Made by a program: the position numbers and the translations under genes. Shown here one piece after another: positions 16,059 to 25,979 of a stretch of DNA of 39,759 nucleotides. Below the pieces are notes generated by a model that saw only the letters and a program-made list of their open reading frames with translations, had not been told where the DNA came from and did no database searches. The DNA comes from an uncultured Lentisphaerota bacterium (lineage in GTDB: Bacteria; Verrucomicrobiota; Kiritimatiellia; RFP12; UBA1067): positions 1 through 39,759 of the forward strand of contig CAMKJU010000029.1 in assembly GCA_946413265.1 (NCBI GenBank), read 5' to 3'. The stretch's first letter is position 1. Each line of letters begins with the position of its first letter.

Positions 16059-16424
16059 TTACTTGATCGTGACCTTGGCGCCGGCCTTCTCGAGCTGGGC
16101 CTTGATCTTCTCGGCGTCTTCCTTGGAAGCACCTTCCTTGACCGTCTTGGGCGCGCCTTCGACCATGTCCTTGGCGTCCTTGAGGCCGAGACCCGTGATC
16201 GCGCGGACTTCCTTGATGACCGCGATCTTCTGTGCGCCGGCGGATTCGAGGATCACGTCGAATTCCGTCTTCTCCTCAGCGGGAGCAGCGGCGGCGGCAG
16301 GACCAGCGACGGCGACGGCGGCAGCGGCGGAAACGCCCCACGCCTCTTCGAGCGCCTTCACGAGTTCGTTGATTTCGAGAACCGTCTTGCCCGACAGTTC
16401 CTTGATGAGTTCTTCGTTCGTCAT
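16059..16424 (-). CDS. rplL: Ribosomal protein L7/L12
   Basis: 121 residues. It forms the flexible stalk of the large subunit and recruits translation GTPases. The N-terminal dimerisation helix ([25 protein letters not shown]) is followed by an Ala-rich hinge and the C-terminal domain with [20 protein letters not shown] and [20 protein letters not shown]. Ribosome site AAAGGAAAG. A 128-base gap separates it from rplJ and contains the CCGG array, the longest gap in the rplK-rplL run. Confidence 0.97.
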   Translation of the reverse strand: MTNEELIKELSGKTVLEINELVKALEEAWGVSAAAAVAVAGPAAAAAPAEEKTEFDVILESAGAQKIAVIKEVRAITGLGLKDAKDMVEGAPKTVKEGASKEDAEKIKAQLEKAGAKVTIK

Positions 16425-16482
16425 TGTTTCTTTCCTTTTTTACTTGTCAACCTTCAGCGTTTTTCATCTGAAGGAAATTTTT

Positions 16483-16548
16483 CCGGTTTTCCGGATTTTC
16501 CGGTTTCTCCGGAATTTCCGGATTATCCGGATTTTCCGGAATTTCCGG
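16483..16548. repeat. CCGG period-9 array between rplJ and rplL
   Basis: Eight CCGG cores begin at 16483, 16491, 16500, 16509, 16518, 16527, 16536 and 16545. All steps are 9 bases except the first (8). The 5-base spacers are A/T-rich and mostly different (attt t, tttct, aattt, attat). The array starts 4 bases beyond the rplJ stop and is in the phase that would read Ser-Gly-X if the stop were absent, although one unit contains an internal TAA. Because the cores are self-complementary the transcript could fold back in many registers. Confidence 0.85.
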
Positions 16549-16552
16549 ATCC

Positions 16553-17047
16553 TTAGGCTTCCCCGCCTTCCTTCTTGGCCTTCTCGGAAAGCACGCGCGC
16601 AAGACGCGTCGCCGGCTCCTTGAGGAGCATGAGCAACGTGGCGCGGAGCTGATCCTTGCCAGGCACCTTGGAGAGCGCTTCCACCATCGCGGCGTCCACG
16701 ATCTTGCCATCGTAGTCGGCGCCCTTCACGGACGCGCGGCCCTCGGACGCCTCGACGAAGTCCATGACGTCCTTGGCGACGGCCGTGACCTCGCCCGCAC
16801 CCGTGACGATCGCCGTCGGGCCCGTAAGCATCTTCTGCACGTCGTCGGACCAGCCCTTCTCCTTGGCGGCCTTCGCGAGGAAGGTGTTCTTCACCACGAG
16901 GAGGCGCGATTCGTGCGTCTTGAGCGCGGCGCGGAGCTTCGCGACCTTGTCGACGGACACGCCGCCGTAGTTCAGTATGAAGCAGTAGTCCGACGCCTTG
17001 ACGCGGTCGACCACTTCGTTCAGGATTGCGACTTTTTCAATTCTCAT
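16553..17047 (-). CDS. rplJ: Ribosomal protein L10
   Basis: 164 residues. It anchors L7/L12 dimers to the ribosome. MRIEKVAILNEVVDRVKASD starts the protein, followed by the conserved core LRAALKTHESRLLVVKNTFLAKA and LTGPTAIVTGAGEVTAVAK. Ribosome site AAAGGAG. It lies 13 bases after rplA. In other bacteria L10 represses its own operon through the leader; no matching structure was identified here. Confidence 0.96.
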   Translation of the reverse strand: MRIEKVAILNEVVDRVKASDYCFILNYGGVSVDKVAKLRAALKTHESRLLVVKNTFLAKAAKEKGWSDDVQKMLTGPTAIVTGAGEVTAVAKDVMDFVEASEGRASVKGADYDGKIVDAAMVEALSKVPGKDQLRATLLMLLKEPATRLARVLSEKAKKEGGEA

Positions 17048-17060
17048 GGTTCACGCTCCT

Positions 17061-17750
17061 TTACTCGGCCTGATCCAGGATGCAGGGAACGCCCACGCCC
17101 ATCGTCGAGGAGAGCGTCAGCGAACGGATGAACGCGCCCTTCACTGTGGCGGGCTTCGCGGCCTGAACGGCCTCGACAACGGCCTTGACGTTCGCAACGA
17201 GCTTGTCGGCCTCGAAGGAGACCTTGCCCGCGATCACGCAGCAGTTGCCTGTCTTGTCCATGCGGAAATCGACCTTGCCGGCCTTTGCGTCCTTGACCGC
17301 CGTGGCGGGATCGTCCGTCACCGTACCCGTCTTCGGGTTAGGCATGAGGCCGCGGGGACCGAGCACGCGGGCGCACTTGCGCACGCTCTTCATCGCTTCG
17401 ACCGTAGCGATCGCCACGTCGAAGTCGGTCCAGCCGCCCATCACCTTCTCGATGAGGTCGTCCATGCCCACGAAATCGGCTCCGGCGGCCTTCGCCTCTT
17501 CGGCATGGTCGCCGCCCGCGAACACGAGCACCTTGACCTTCTTGCCCGAACCGGCAGGAAGCTTCACGATGCCGCGCACCGGGGTGTCGGTCTTCTTCGT
17601 GTCGGCGCCGAGGCGCATGGACACGTCAACAGTCTCGTCGAACTTCGCGCCGGGGTGCTTCTTGATGAAGGCAACGGCCTCCGCGATGGAAACGGGCTTC
17701 TTCGGTGCCGCCTTGAGCGCGGCCCTGTACTTCTTGCTATGCTTCGCCAT
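17061..17750 (-). CDS. rplA: Ribosomal protein L1
   Basis: 229 residues, normal length. It forms the mobile L1 stalk near the E site. Recognisable segments are FDETVDVSMRLGADTKKTD, VRGIVKLPAGSGKKVKVLVF, LGPRGLMPNPKTGTVTDDPA and VDFRMDKTGNCCVIAGKVSF. It lies 13 bases after rplK in the ribosomal operon and could also act as a translational repressor of rplK-rplA, as in E. coli. Confidence 0.97.
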   Translation of the reverse strand: MAKHSKKYRAALKAAPKKPVSIAEAVAFIKKHPGAKFDETVDVSMRLGADTKKTDTPVRGIVKLPAGSGKKVKVLVFAGGDHAEEAKAAGADFVGMDDLIEKVMGGWTDFDVAIATVEAMKSVRKCARVLGPRGLMPNPKTGTVTDDPATAVKDAKAGKVDFRMDKTGNCCVIAGKVSFEADKLVANVKAVVEAVQAAKPATVKGAFIRSLTLSSTMGVGVPCILDQAE

Positions 17751-17763
17751 CTTGCCGCTCCTT

Positions 17764-18189
17764 TCAGTCCACGACTTCGATGCCCATGTTGCGGGCAGTA
17801 CCGGCGATCATGCGAATTGCCGCCTCGACGTCGGTCGTGTTCAGGTCGGCCTTCTTCATCTCGACGATCTTCGCGAGCTGGGCCTTGGTGACCTTGCCGA
17901 CCTTGTTCTTGTTCGGAACGCCCGAACCCTTCGCGAGACCGGCTTCCTTCTTGAGGAGAACGCTCGCGGGCGGCGACTTGAACTGCAGCGAGAAGCTGCG
18001 GTCCTGGTAAACCGTGATGATCACGGGGATGACGAGACCCGCTTGCTTCTGGGTCTTCGCGTTGAACTCCTTGCAGAACGCCATGATGTTGACGCCTGCC
18101 GAACCGAGGGCGGGACCCACCGGAGGCGCAGGATTCGCGGCGCCTGCCGGAATCTGGAGCTTGACTACGCCCTTGACTTTCTTGGCCAT
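17764..18189 (-). CDS. rplK: Ribosomal protein L11
   Basis: 141 residues. It binds 23S rRNA at the GTPase centre. [20 protein letters not shown] and [20 protein letters not shown] are family signatures, and [11 protein letters not shown] is the usual C-terminus. The 73-base gap to nusG is long enough for a small leader structure, but I cannot define one. Confidence 0.97.
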   Translation of the reverse strand: MAKKVKGVVKLQIPAGAANPAPPVGPALGSAGVNIMAFCKEFNAKTQKQAGLVIPVIITVYQDRSFSLQFKSPPASVLLKKEAGLAKGSGVPNKNKVGKVTKAQLAKIVEMKKADLNTTDVEAAIRMIAGTARNMGIEVVD

Positions 18190-18262
18190 TTTACTTGCCT
18201 TTTAGCTTTTCCGTGGCCCCTCCCGGCGTCCTACCGGTGCAAACGGGTCCACAAAACACGCA

Positions 18263-18877
18263 TCAACTGGCAGGTTCGACGGAGACAGCCTCCTCAACGG
18301 CGACTTTCTCCACTTGCCAATATTCTGCGTCAACAGGGGCCTTACGACCGAAGATCTGAACTTCAACCGTAAGCTTGCCCTTGTCGGGATCGACCATCGT
18401 GACGACGCCTTCCTGACCCAGGAATGCGCCCTCCTTGATTTTCACCGTCATGCCGACGGTAAATTCAACGTTCGGACGCGGCCGCGAGGCCCCGTCCACG
18501 GGCTTGTTAGACAGAATCGCATCGACCTCTTCCTGCCGAAGCGGCATCGGGCGTTGCTGGAGCCAGCTGCCGATTACGCCTGGCGTTTCGCGCAGGAACT
18601 GCCATGTCTCAGGTACGACCGCACGCGCGCCCGTATCCTTGTCAATGCCGCCGCCTTCCTTGTAGAGAGCCAGCTGCACAAGCACATAGCCCGGAAAAAC
18701 CTTCTTCGTCAGGACGCGCTTCTTCCCGTCCTTTGTCTCGGTGACCTTTTCCGTTGGGATCTGGCACTCACCGATGTATTCTTCCATCCCCTCCATCGGG
18801 ACGCGAGCCCTGATGGAGTCCCTGACCTTGTTTTCCTTCCCGGTCAGCGTCTGGAGGACGAACCACTCTTTTTTCAT
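18263..18877 (-). CDS. nusG: Transcription termination/antitermination protein NusG
   Basis: 204 residues. It binds RNA polymerase and couples it to Rho or the ribosome. The NGN domain begins KEWFVLQTLTGKENKVRDSI and includes KKVFPGYVLVQL and TPGVIGSW. The KOW domain has FTVGMTVKIKEGAFLGQEG. The start MKKEWFVL is chosen because the family begins there; an upstream start at 18982 would overlap secE. Gene order secE-nusG-rplK is standard. Confidence 0.96.
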   Translation of the reverse strand: MKKEWFVLQTLTGKENKVRDSIRARVPMEGMEEYIGECQIPTEKVTETKDGKKRVLTKKVFPGYVLVQLALYKEGGGIDKDTGARAVVPETWQFLRETPGVIGSWLQQRPMPLRQEEVDAILSNKPVDGASRPRPNVEFTVGMTVKIKEGAFLGQEGVVTMVDPDKGKLTVEVQIFGRKAPVDAEYWQVEKVAVEEAVSVEPAS

Positions 18878-18890
18878 CGCTACATCCTCA

Positions 18891-19094
18891 TTACGAGGCG
18901 CCGACATGGACAAGATTGATAAAGAGCTGAATGGCCTTGTCACACACCAGCGTCGTAACCGCCAAGATGAAAATGAACGCAATCACGACGAGAGTCGAGT
19001 CATAGCATTCGCGCGACGTAGGCCAAGTGACCCGACGCGCTTCGCCGCCGACTTCAGACAAGTATCCCTTGATTTTCAGAAAAAATTCTTTCAT
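18891..19094 (-). CDS. secE: Preprotein translocase subunit SecE
   Basis: 67 residues with one C-terminal membrane helix (STLVVIAFIFILAVTTLVCD). The amphipathic part FFLKIKGYLSEVGGEARRVTWPTSREC contains the conserved RRVTWPT. It clamps SecY in the translocon. Lies 13 bases before nusG. Confidence 0.95.
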   Translation of the reverse strand: MKEFFLKIKGYLSEVGGEARRVTWPTSRECYDSTLVVIAFIFILAVTTLVCDKAIQLFINLVHVGAS

Positions 19095-19113
19095 CTCGTC
19101 CTCTGATACGTTT

Positions 19114-19187
19114 TGGCAGGGTAGGAGGGAATCGAACCCCCATAGGCGGTTTTGGAGACCGCTGCACTGCCATTGTGCTACTACCCT
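19114..19187 (-). tRNA. tRNA-Trp (anticodon CCA)
   Basis: 74 bases including an encoded 3' CCA (19116-19114). Acceptor arms AGGGTAG/CTACCCT pair over 7 bases; the anticodon stem GCGGT/ACCGC encloses CTCCAAA with CCA; the T loop has GGTTCGATTCC. Its place between rpmG and secE is typical of bacteria. Confidence 0.97.
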
Positions 19188-19200
19188 ATCCGGAAATCGT

Positions 19201-19353
19201 TTACTTGACTTCTTTGTGCACGGTGCGCTTGCGGTCGAACGGGCAGTACTTCACCTTCTCGACACGTTCGGTCATCGTACGCTTGTTGCGCGTCGTCGTA
19301 TAGTTGCGGCGCTTGCACTCTGTACACGCGAGAATAGCCAAATCACGGGGCAT
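19201..19353 (-). CDS. rpmG: Ribosomal protein L33
   Basis: 50 residues: [20 protein letters not shown], then [20 protein letters not shown] and a basic tail [10 protein letters not shown]. The two cysteines of CTEC and the one of YCPF show that part of the zinc ribbon is kept; the fourth cysteine is absent (CPFD). Located between tuf and tRNA-Trp, as in many bacteria. Confidence 0.95.
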   Translation of the reverse strand: MPRDLAILACTECKRRNYTTTRNKRTMTERVEKVKYCPFDRKRTVHKEVK

Positions 19354-19464
19354 GGTATCAAATCCTTCCGTTCTCTTTGAGTTGAATCAGCCCGCCCTTC
19401 GCCCCGGTCGACCACAAGGGGCCGGAACTCGGGGCAGGCATCTCACAGAAGAACGCTTCGTTCG

Positions 19465-20676
<1,212 letters not shown>

Positions 20677-20718
20677 TTTATGGTTTCCTGTGAGTTGTGT
20701 TTCCTTGCTCATCGCAAA

Positions 20719-20794
<76 letters not shown>

Positions 20795-20817
20795 ACCTAA
20801 TTTTGACAAGCCCGAAT

Positions 20818-20846
20818 AGTATACTAGAAATGAGGGGACTTCGCAA
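20818..20846 (-). promoter_or_regulatory. Promoter of the tRNA-Thr-tuf operon
   Basis: TTGCGA, 17 bases, TATACT (20823-20818) on the minus strand. Transcription would start about 15 bases before the tRNA. It probably serves tRNA-Thr, tuf, rpmG and perhaps the ribosomal genes that follow. Confidence 0.65.
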
Positions 20847-20889
20847 GGGGGTAAATTGAGAAAATTACATGCCGCAAGTATCGCCCTTC

Positions 20890-21861
20890 TCACACGATCC
20901 TGTCGCCCCAGAAAGCCAGGGAAGTATCGCTTACGATTGGGCGCGCGGCGGCGAGGGCGCGGCGAATCAACGGCTCGTCGAGCCGCCCATGGTGCCGCTG
21001 CCTGTGCCCCAGCTCCCACAGATGGCCGAATACGATGCGCTTGGGGTTGACTTTCTCCACGGCCCGCGCCGTGTCGATCCCACATCCGGGGAAGAACAGC
21101 CACAGGTCGGGACGCCCCCAGGGAGTGACGAGCTTCGGCTCGGTGCCGCGTCCGCTGTCGCCCGTGTGGTAGAGCAGCCAGTTTCCGATCCGGATCTCAA
21201 ACGCCATCGTGAAGTCGATTCCCCATGGTTCGTCGTTGTGGTCGATGAGGGACGTCCGAATCTCGACATCGTTGATCTTGTAGGTTCCCACGCCTTTCTC
21301 GCTGTCGCCCTTCATTTCGTTGAAGCGCGGATTGTCGAGAAAGTTGGAGATGACGACCTTCCCCCGCGCCGTCATCGCCTTGTAGAAGTCCTTCCGCCAG
21401 TGGTCTCCGTGGTTGTGCGTGACGAGCGCGAAATCGAGAAGCGGCGCGAATTCCGTCCCGCGTCGATGGTTGAGGTCGATGGAGAATAGGGATTCGCGCG
21501 TCTTGACGATGTAGCCCATGTTGTACACGCTCCAGATCGCCGGCACGTCGCCCGTCACAACCGTCGATTTCACCTCGCGCATCACTTTCTCGAACGCGAG
21601 CGCATTTGCCATCAGAGCCTTGTAGCCCCGCGTGTCGCCGTCGCGAAGGTACGCGCAATACTCCTCCGGAGAGACCGCTTCCGTCGCCTCATCCCACTTC
21701 GTGATCAGCGTACTTTGCCGTTCCTCGCTCCTCCGCACAGGAACAGACGCGGGCCGTGCGCCTGCGGGAGCGGTCGCGCTTGTCGCGACCGACGGGAACG
21801 TTGTGCTTGCCGCAACCGCCGCCGCGCCGCCAAACAAAAAATCTCTCCGCGTCGTTTTCAT
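20890..21861 (-). CDS. Tat-exported metallo-beta-lactamase-fold hydrolase
   Basis: 323 residues from MKTTRRDFLFGGAAA, a twin-arginine signal; an open frame begins 18 bases upstream but adds only MRNFDR. The metal motif HxHxDH is seen in VTHNHGDHWRKDFY near residue 135, with further metal ligands likely in LLYHTGDSGRG and RIVFGHLWELGHR. The fold resembles UlaG-type and other small hydrolases, so the substrate is unknown. The region between signal and mature part is Ala/Thr/Pro-rich and includes a REP-like hairpin. Located downstream of sppA, separated by a GGAG/CTCC hairpin element. Confidence 0.85.
   Translation of the reverse strand: MKTTRRDFLFGGAAAVAASTTFPSVATSATAPAGARPASVPVRRSEERQSTLITKWDEATEAVSPEEYCAYLRDGDTRGYKALMANALAFEKVMREVKSTVVTGDVPAIWSVYNMGYIVKTRESLFSIDLNHRRGTEFAPLLDFALVTHNHGDHWRKDFYKAMTARGKVVISNFLDNPRFNEMKGDSEKGVGTYKINDVEIRTSLIDHNDEPWGIDFTMAFEIRIGNWLLYHTGDSGRGTEPKLVTPWGRPDLWLFFPGCGIDTARAVEKVNPKRIVFGHLWELGHRQRHHGRLDEPLIRRALAAARPIVSDTSLAFWGDRIV
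21771..21791. repeat. GC hairpin inside the Tat signal region
   Basis: CGGTCGCG-CTTGT-CGCGACCG, a perfect 8-base stem with a 5-base loop, preceded by GGGAG on the plus strand. It falls in frame in the Ala/Thr-rich stretch after the Tat signal. It may be another REP-like unit; a degenerate relative (GGTCACGCTTGTCGCAGCC) lies near 15732. Confidence 0.35.
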
Positions 21862-21906
21862 TCGGTCAAAATTCCTCACCTATAACTTCATTGTGAATTC
21901 CCTTAG

Positions 21907-22008
21907 TTGCTTTCGCTGTTGGGAGTTTAGGGGTCTTGGAGAATGGGAGATGTTTGTAAAATATTCTCCTAAACTCCGAGACTCCCAATCTCCCAATAGC
22001 GAAAGCAA
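21907..22008. repeat. GGAG/CTCC period-8 hairpin element, copy 1
   Basis: Arms TTGCTTTCGCTGTTG (21907-21921) and CAATAGCGAAAGCAA (21994-22008) pair with one mismatch. The left inner half has cores every 8 bases at 21922, 21930 (GGGG), 21938 and 21946. The right half has CTCC at 21966, 21974, 21982 and 21990. The 4-base spacers differ between units. Followed by AAAGTTATCCTCAT, which also follows copy 2. Lies between sppA and the MBL gene, 61 bases beyond the sppA stop. Confidence 0.85.
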
Positions 22009-22069
22009 TCAAAGTTATCCTCATGTTCATTCCTGTGAGAAATGTAGTGCACTGGCTAACTGCGGCGGA

Positions 22070-23110
22070 TCATCGGACGAGGCGCAGGCGCGGAACGGGC
22101 AGACCGCGACGATGATGTCTGTATGCGCGCTGAACTGCTTGGTTTCCTCCGAACAGTCTCTTCAGGAAACCCGTCTTGCTCGCGGACGACGCCTCATACG
22201 ACACCACGCATACTTCCCCTCCGGCCATCTCGACGAGCTTGTCTAGCACGTCTTCCTCATAGCCCACGGCATCGACAAGCCCCTTCTCCTTTGCGTCCGA
22301 CGCGGCATACGCACGCCCGTCCGCAAGGGCGCGCACTTTTTCCTCATCCATTTTCCGTCCTTCAGCGACAACCTGCACGAAGCGCTTGAACTGGCTGTCG
22401 ACGAGGCCCTGCTCAATCGCAAGCTGACGCGGGTCCACGGGCTTGAGGGGATTGAACGTGTCCTTGTTCTCGCCAGTCGCCACCACCACGTTCGTCACGC
22501 CGAAGCGACGGGCGAGGTCAGAGACGTTGTAGCCATAATCTGAGATGATGCCAATCGACCCCACTTCGCCTGTGGGCACCACCATGATGAAATCAGCCGC
22601 CGACGCCACGTAGTAGCCGCCGCTGCAGCACTGCGCAAGGGCGTGTACTAACACGAACCGCCCTGCCTGTGCCTCTCGGAAGAGCTGGATTTCATGCCAG
22701 AGGATGTCGCTGTCGGTCAAGTCACCACCAGGGGTGTCGATGACGAGGTAGAGTCCCTTTACGTCCTTGTCTTCCGTCGCGAGCTGGATGCGCCCGCGCA
22801 CGGCTTTGAAGGTGTCCAACTCCCCCACGTCGCCCGAACCCAGCGCGCCACCGAGAAGGTCGCCCACGGGAGACGGCGCGGGTGGACCAATCTCGCCCGT
22901 AATCTCCACGCGCACGACCTTCGCGGTCGTCGCGTTCTCCACGCCGCCTACGAACGTCTCGACGAGTTCGCCATCGACGGCACCGTCGTCCGTTTGCTGT
23001 ATCCACCAGAGCGCGCCGAAAAGGATGAGCGCCACACCTGCGCAGAACGCCGCCGCGAGAACGATTCCCGCAAGCGCGCTCCTGCCCAAGATGGCGGATA
23101 TCCGTTTCAT
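22070..23110 (-). CDS. sppA: Signal peptide peptidase SppA-type protease (S49)
   Basis: 346 residues with one N-terminal membrane helix (residues about 10-37). It degrades cleaved signal peptides in the membrane. Ser-Lys dyad: nucleophile in QCCSGGYYVASAAD and Lys in ATGENKDTFNP. The conserved DTPGG and GEVGSIGI are present, as is ALADGRAYAASDAKEKGLVDAVG. The last 20 residues (AVQRAYRHHRRGLPVPRLRLVR region) are basic and less typical. Lies 7 bases after leuS and is probably in the same operon. Confidence 0.9.
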   Translation of the reverse strand: MKRISAILGRSALAGIVLAAAFCAGVALILFGALWWIQQTDDGAVDGELVETFVGGVENATTAKVVRVEITGEIGPPAPSPVGDLLGGALGSGDVGELDTFKAVRGRIQLATEDKDVKGLYLVIDTPGGDLTDSDILWHEIQLFREAQAGRFVLVHALAQCCSGGYYVASAADFIMVVPTGEVGSIGIISDYGYNVSDLARRFGVTNVVVATGENKDTFNPLKPVDPRQLAIEQGLVDSQFKRFVQVVAEGRKMDEEKVRALADGRAYAASDAKEKGLVDAVGYEEDVLDKLVEMAGGEVCVVSYEASSASKTGFLKRLFGGNQAVQRAYRHHRRGLPVPRLRLVR

Positions 23111-23117
23111 CGCAACC

Positions 23118-25745
23118 TCACCGCACGACGAAGTTGACCATCTTCTTCGGCACGCAGATCACCTTCACGACCTGCTTGCCCTCGAGGAACTTCGCCACGT
23201 CCGGGTTCGCGCGCGCGGCGGCCTCCATCTCCGGCGGCTTCGCGTCCACGGGCACCGTCACGCGTCCGCGGAGCTTGCCGAGCACCTGCACGGGAACCTC
23301 GATCTCGTTCTCCACGAGCGCCGCCGGGTCGAACGCCGGGAACGGCTCGTAGGCGAGCGTGTCCGCATGGCCGAGGAACTGCCACAGTTCCTCGCCGAGG
23401 TGCGGCGCGAACGGCGCGAGGCAGAGAACGAACTTCTCCGCAGCCTCTCGCGGCAGGTCCTTGCCGTCGCCCGCGAAGGCGTTCACGAACACCATCATCG
23501 CGGAGATCGCCGTGTTGAAGTTCATCGACGCGAGGTCTTCGTCCACCTTCTTGATCGTGGCGTTGAGCGTTTTCGCCTCGTCCTTCGTGAGCGCGCGGTC
23601 GGCGATCGGCTGCTCCGTGACCATCTTGTTCACGCGCTTGAGGAAACGGAACACGCCCTCCACGCCCTTTGTGGACCACGGCTTTACTGCCTGGAGCGGC
23701 CCCATGAACATCTCGTAGAGGCGCAGGGAGTCCGCGCCGTAGTCGCGCACCACGTCGTCAGGGTTGACCACGTTCTTGAGCGACTTGGACATCTTCGCCG
23801 GGAACTCCGTGAGCAATTCCTCCTGGCCCCCCTCCTCCGCGCCGTACGGCTTGCCGTCGCGCCATGTGATCTGGTCCATCGGAATCAGCACGCCGCGTGA
23901 GGTCTTGTAGGCAAGACCGAGGATCATGCCCTGATTGACGAGACGCTGGAACGGCTCGGGCGTGGGCACGAGACCAAGATCGAAGAGCACCTTATGCCAG
24001 AAGCGCGCGTAGAGGAGGTGCAGTACCGCGTGCTCCGCACCGCCCACGTAGAGGTCGACGGGCAGCCACTCCTTCAGGAGCGCGGGATCGGCGAACGCCT
24101 TGTCGTTGTGCGGGTCGATGTAGCGGAGATAGTACCAGCAGGAGCCGGCCCACTGCGGCATCGTGTTCGTCTCGCGCGTACCCTTCTTGCCCGTCGCCGG
24201 ATCGACCACGTTCACCCAGTCCGTCGCCTTCGCGAGCGGTGGCTCGCCCGTGCCGGTGGGCTTGTAGTCGTCGAGTTCGGGGAGCGTGAGCGGCAGGTCG
24301 TTTTCGTCCACGAGGCTCTGCGTGCCGTCCTCCCAGTGGATCACGGGGAACGGTTCCCCCCAGTAGCGCTGGCGGCTGAAGAGCCAGTCGCGCAGCTTGT
24401 ACTGCGTCTGGGCCTTGCCCACGCCCTTCTCCTCCAGCCACTTGATCATCGCAGAGCGCGCCTCCTCGACGGAGAGCCCGTTCAGGAAGCCGGAGTTGAC
24501 CATCACGCCCGTGGCGATATCCGTGAAGGCGGCATCGGCCGTATAGGGCACGCGGTCTAATCCGGAATTTCCGGAATCTCCGGATTTTCCGGATTCTCCG
24601 GCTGGCGCTACCACCTGGTAAATCGGCAGCCCAAATACCTTGGCGAAGTCAAAGTCGCGCTCGTCGTGCGCAGGCACGGCCATGATCGCGCCCGTGCCGT
24701 AGGTGGCGAGCACGTAGTCGGAGATGAAAATCGGCAGCGCCTCGCCGTTCACGGGGTTGACGCCGAGCACGCCCTCGAGCTTCACGCCGGTCTTCTCTTT
24801 GTTGAGCTCCGTGCGCTCGAGATCGCTCTTGGAGGCGGCCTTCGCCTGGTAGGCTTTCACGGCGTCGGCGTTCGCGATCTTCCCCTCGGCGAGCCACTTC
24901 GCCACAAGCGCGTGCTCGGGCGACAGCACCATGTACGTGGCGCCGAAGAGGGTATCGCACCGGGTGGTATAAACAGTGATAACATCCTTGGGCAGGGGTT
25001 CGGGGGCGCCAGAGCCCCCGGTCGTTGTCCCAAAGCACACCCCGAAATCCACCATGGCCCCCGTGGACTTGCCGATCCAGTTGCGCTGCATCTCCTTGAT
25101 GCCCTCGGGCCAATCGAGCGTATCGAGGTCCTTCAGCAGACGTTCGGCGTATTCCGTGATCTTGAGCATCCACTGACGCATCGGGCGGCGGATCACGGGA
25201 TGGTTGCCGCGCTCAGAGCGACCGTCGATCACCTCTTCGTTCGCGAGCACCGTGCCGAGAGCGGGACACCAGTTCACCGGCACCTCGGCGACGTAGGCGA
25301 GGCCCTTCTTGTAGAGCTGCTCGAAGATCCACTGCGTCCACTTGTAGTACTTCGGATCGGTGGTGTTCACCTCGCGGTCCCAGTCGTACGAGAAACCAAG
25401 CGAACGGATCTGCTCGCGGAAGCGGTCCACATTCTTCTTCGTGGTGATCGCGGGGTGCGTGCCCGTCTCCACGGCGTACTGCTCGGCGGGGAGGCCGAAG
25501 GCGTCCCAGCCCATCGGATGCAGCACATTGAAGCCCTTCATGCGCTTGTAGCGGCAAAGAATATCCGTGGCCGTGTAGCCCTCCGGGTGGCCCACGTGCA
25601 GACCCGCTCCGCTCGGATACGGGAACATGTCGAGGCAGTAGAACTTCTGCTTACCCTCGGCATGGTCGGGCGTCTTGAACGTCTTGTGCTCAAGCCAGTA
25701 CTTCTGCCACTTCTTCTCGATTTCCGTGTAGTTGTATTCAGCCAT
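23118..25745 (-). CDS. leuS: Leucyl-tRNA synthetase
   Basis: 875 residues. Charges tRNA-Leu and edits mischarged products. Class I motifs: HVGH at about 50-53 and KMSKSLKN near 620-630. The CP1 editing domain lies between. A Ser-Gly-X repeat of about 15 residues sits inside CP1 near residues 382-396, between [10 protein letters not shown] and LDRVPYT, and is encoded by the CCGG array. The segment is probably a surface loop. Ribosome site AAGGAAA. The start is the family start. The gene is followed by sppA and preceded by a period-8 hairpin element. Confidence 0.96.
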   Translation of the reverse strand: MAEYNYTEIEKKWQKYWLEHKTFKTPDHAEGKQKFYCLDMFPYPSGAGLHVGHPEGYTATDILCRYKRMKGFNVLHPMGWDAFGLPAEQYAVETGTHPAITTKKNVDRFREQIRSLGFSYDWDREVNTTDPKYYKWTQWIFEQLYKKGLAYVAEVPVNWCPALGTVLANEEVIDGRSERGNHPVIRRPMRQWMLKITEYAERLLKDLDTLDWPEGIKEMQRNWIGKSTGAMVDFGVCFGTTTGGSGAPEPLPKDVITVYTTRCDTLFGATYMVLSPEHALVAKWLAEGKIANADAVKAYQAKAASKSDLERTELNKEKTGVKLEGVLGVNPVNGEALPIFISDYVLATYGTGAIMAVPAHDERDFDFAKVFGLPIYQVVAPAGESGKSGDSGNSGLDRVPYTADAAFTDIATGVMVNSGFLNGLSVEEARSAMIKWLEEKGVGKAQTQYKLRDWLFSRQRYWGEPFPVIHWEDGTQSLVDENDLPLTLPELDDYKPTGTGEPPLAKATDWVNVVDPATGKKGTRETNTMPQWAGSCWYYLRYIDPHNDKAFADPALLKEWLPVDLYVGGAEHAVLHLLYARFWHKVLFDLGLVPTPEPFQRLVNQGMILGLAYKTSRGVLIPMDQITWRDGKPYGAEEGGQEELLTEFPAKMSKSLKNVVNPDDVVRDYGADSLRLYEMFMGPLQAVKPWSTKGVEGVFRFLKRVNKMVTEQPIADRALTKDEAKTLNATIKKVDEDLASMNFNTAISAMMVFVNAFAGDGKDLPREAAEKFVLCLAPFAPHLGEELWQFLGHADTLAYEPFPAFDPAALVENEIEVPVQVLGKLRGRVTVPVDAKPPEMEAAARANPDVAKFLEGKQVVKVICVPKKMVNFVVR
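24562..24601. repeat. CCGG period-9 array inside leuS
   Basis: Five CCGG cores at 24562, 24571, 24580, 24589 and 24598, each step exactly 9 bases. The four spacers AATTT, AATCT, ATTTT and ATTCT all differ. On the coding strand it reads [13 protein letters not shown]. Confidence 0.9.
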
Positions 25746-25811
25746 TTCAATTTCCTTTCTAAAACCTTAAGGCTTATCCGTTACCAATCATTTTCGTTTG
25801 ACTTCTCTTAT

Positions 25812-25918
25812 TTGCTTTCGCTGTTGGGAGTTTTGGAGGCTAGGAGAATAGGAATGGGATATTTCCTAAAAGCTTCTCCGTAACTCCGAAACTCCTAACC
25901 TCCCAATAGCGAAAGCAA
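25812..25918. repeat. GGAG/CTCC period-8 hairpin element, copy 2
   Basis: Arms TTGCTTTCGCTGTTG (25812-25826) and CAATAGCGAAAGCAA (25904-25918) are identical to copy 1. Cores: GGAG at 25827, 25835, 25843 and GGAA at 25851; CTCC at 25876, 25884, 25892 and 25900. Inner spacers differ from those in copy 1 at most units. Followed by (ATC)AAAGTTATCCTCAT. Lies between plsY and leuS, 61 bases beyond the plsY stop. Confidence 0.85.
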
Positions 25919-25979
25919 TCATCAAAGTTATCCTCATTTGTGTTGCCGTGCGTTGCGCAATTGACAAGCAAATTAACCA

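Noticed and set aside
18190..18262. Ribosomal-protein leader (L1 or L11 type) upstream of rplK
   Set aside because: A short GC-rich hairpin is possible, but I could not match it to a known binding site.
21907..22008. Simple rho-independent terminator for sppA
   Set aside because: The hairpin is about 100 bases, AT/GC mixed and lacks a U-tract; termination as a side effect remains possible.
22070..22140. Frameshift at the end of sppA
   Set aside because: The basic tail is unusual but another frame gives no better family match; I kept the gene as intact.
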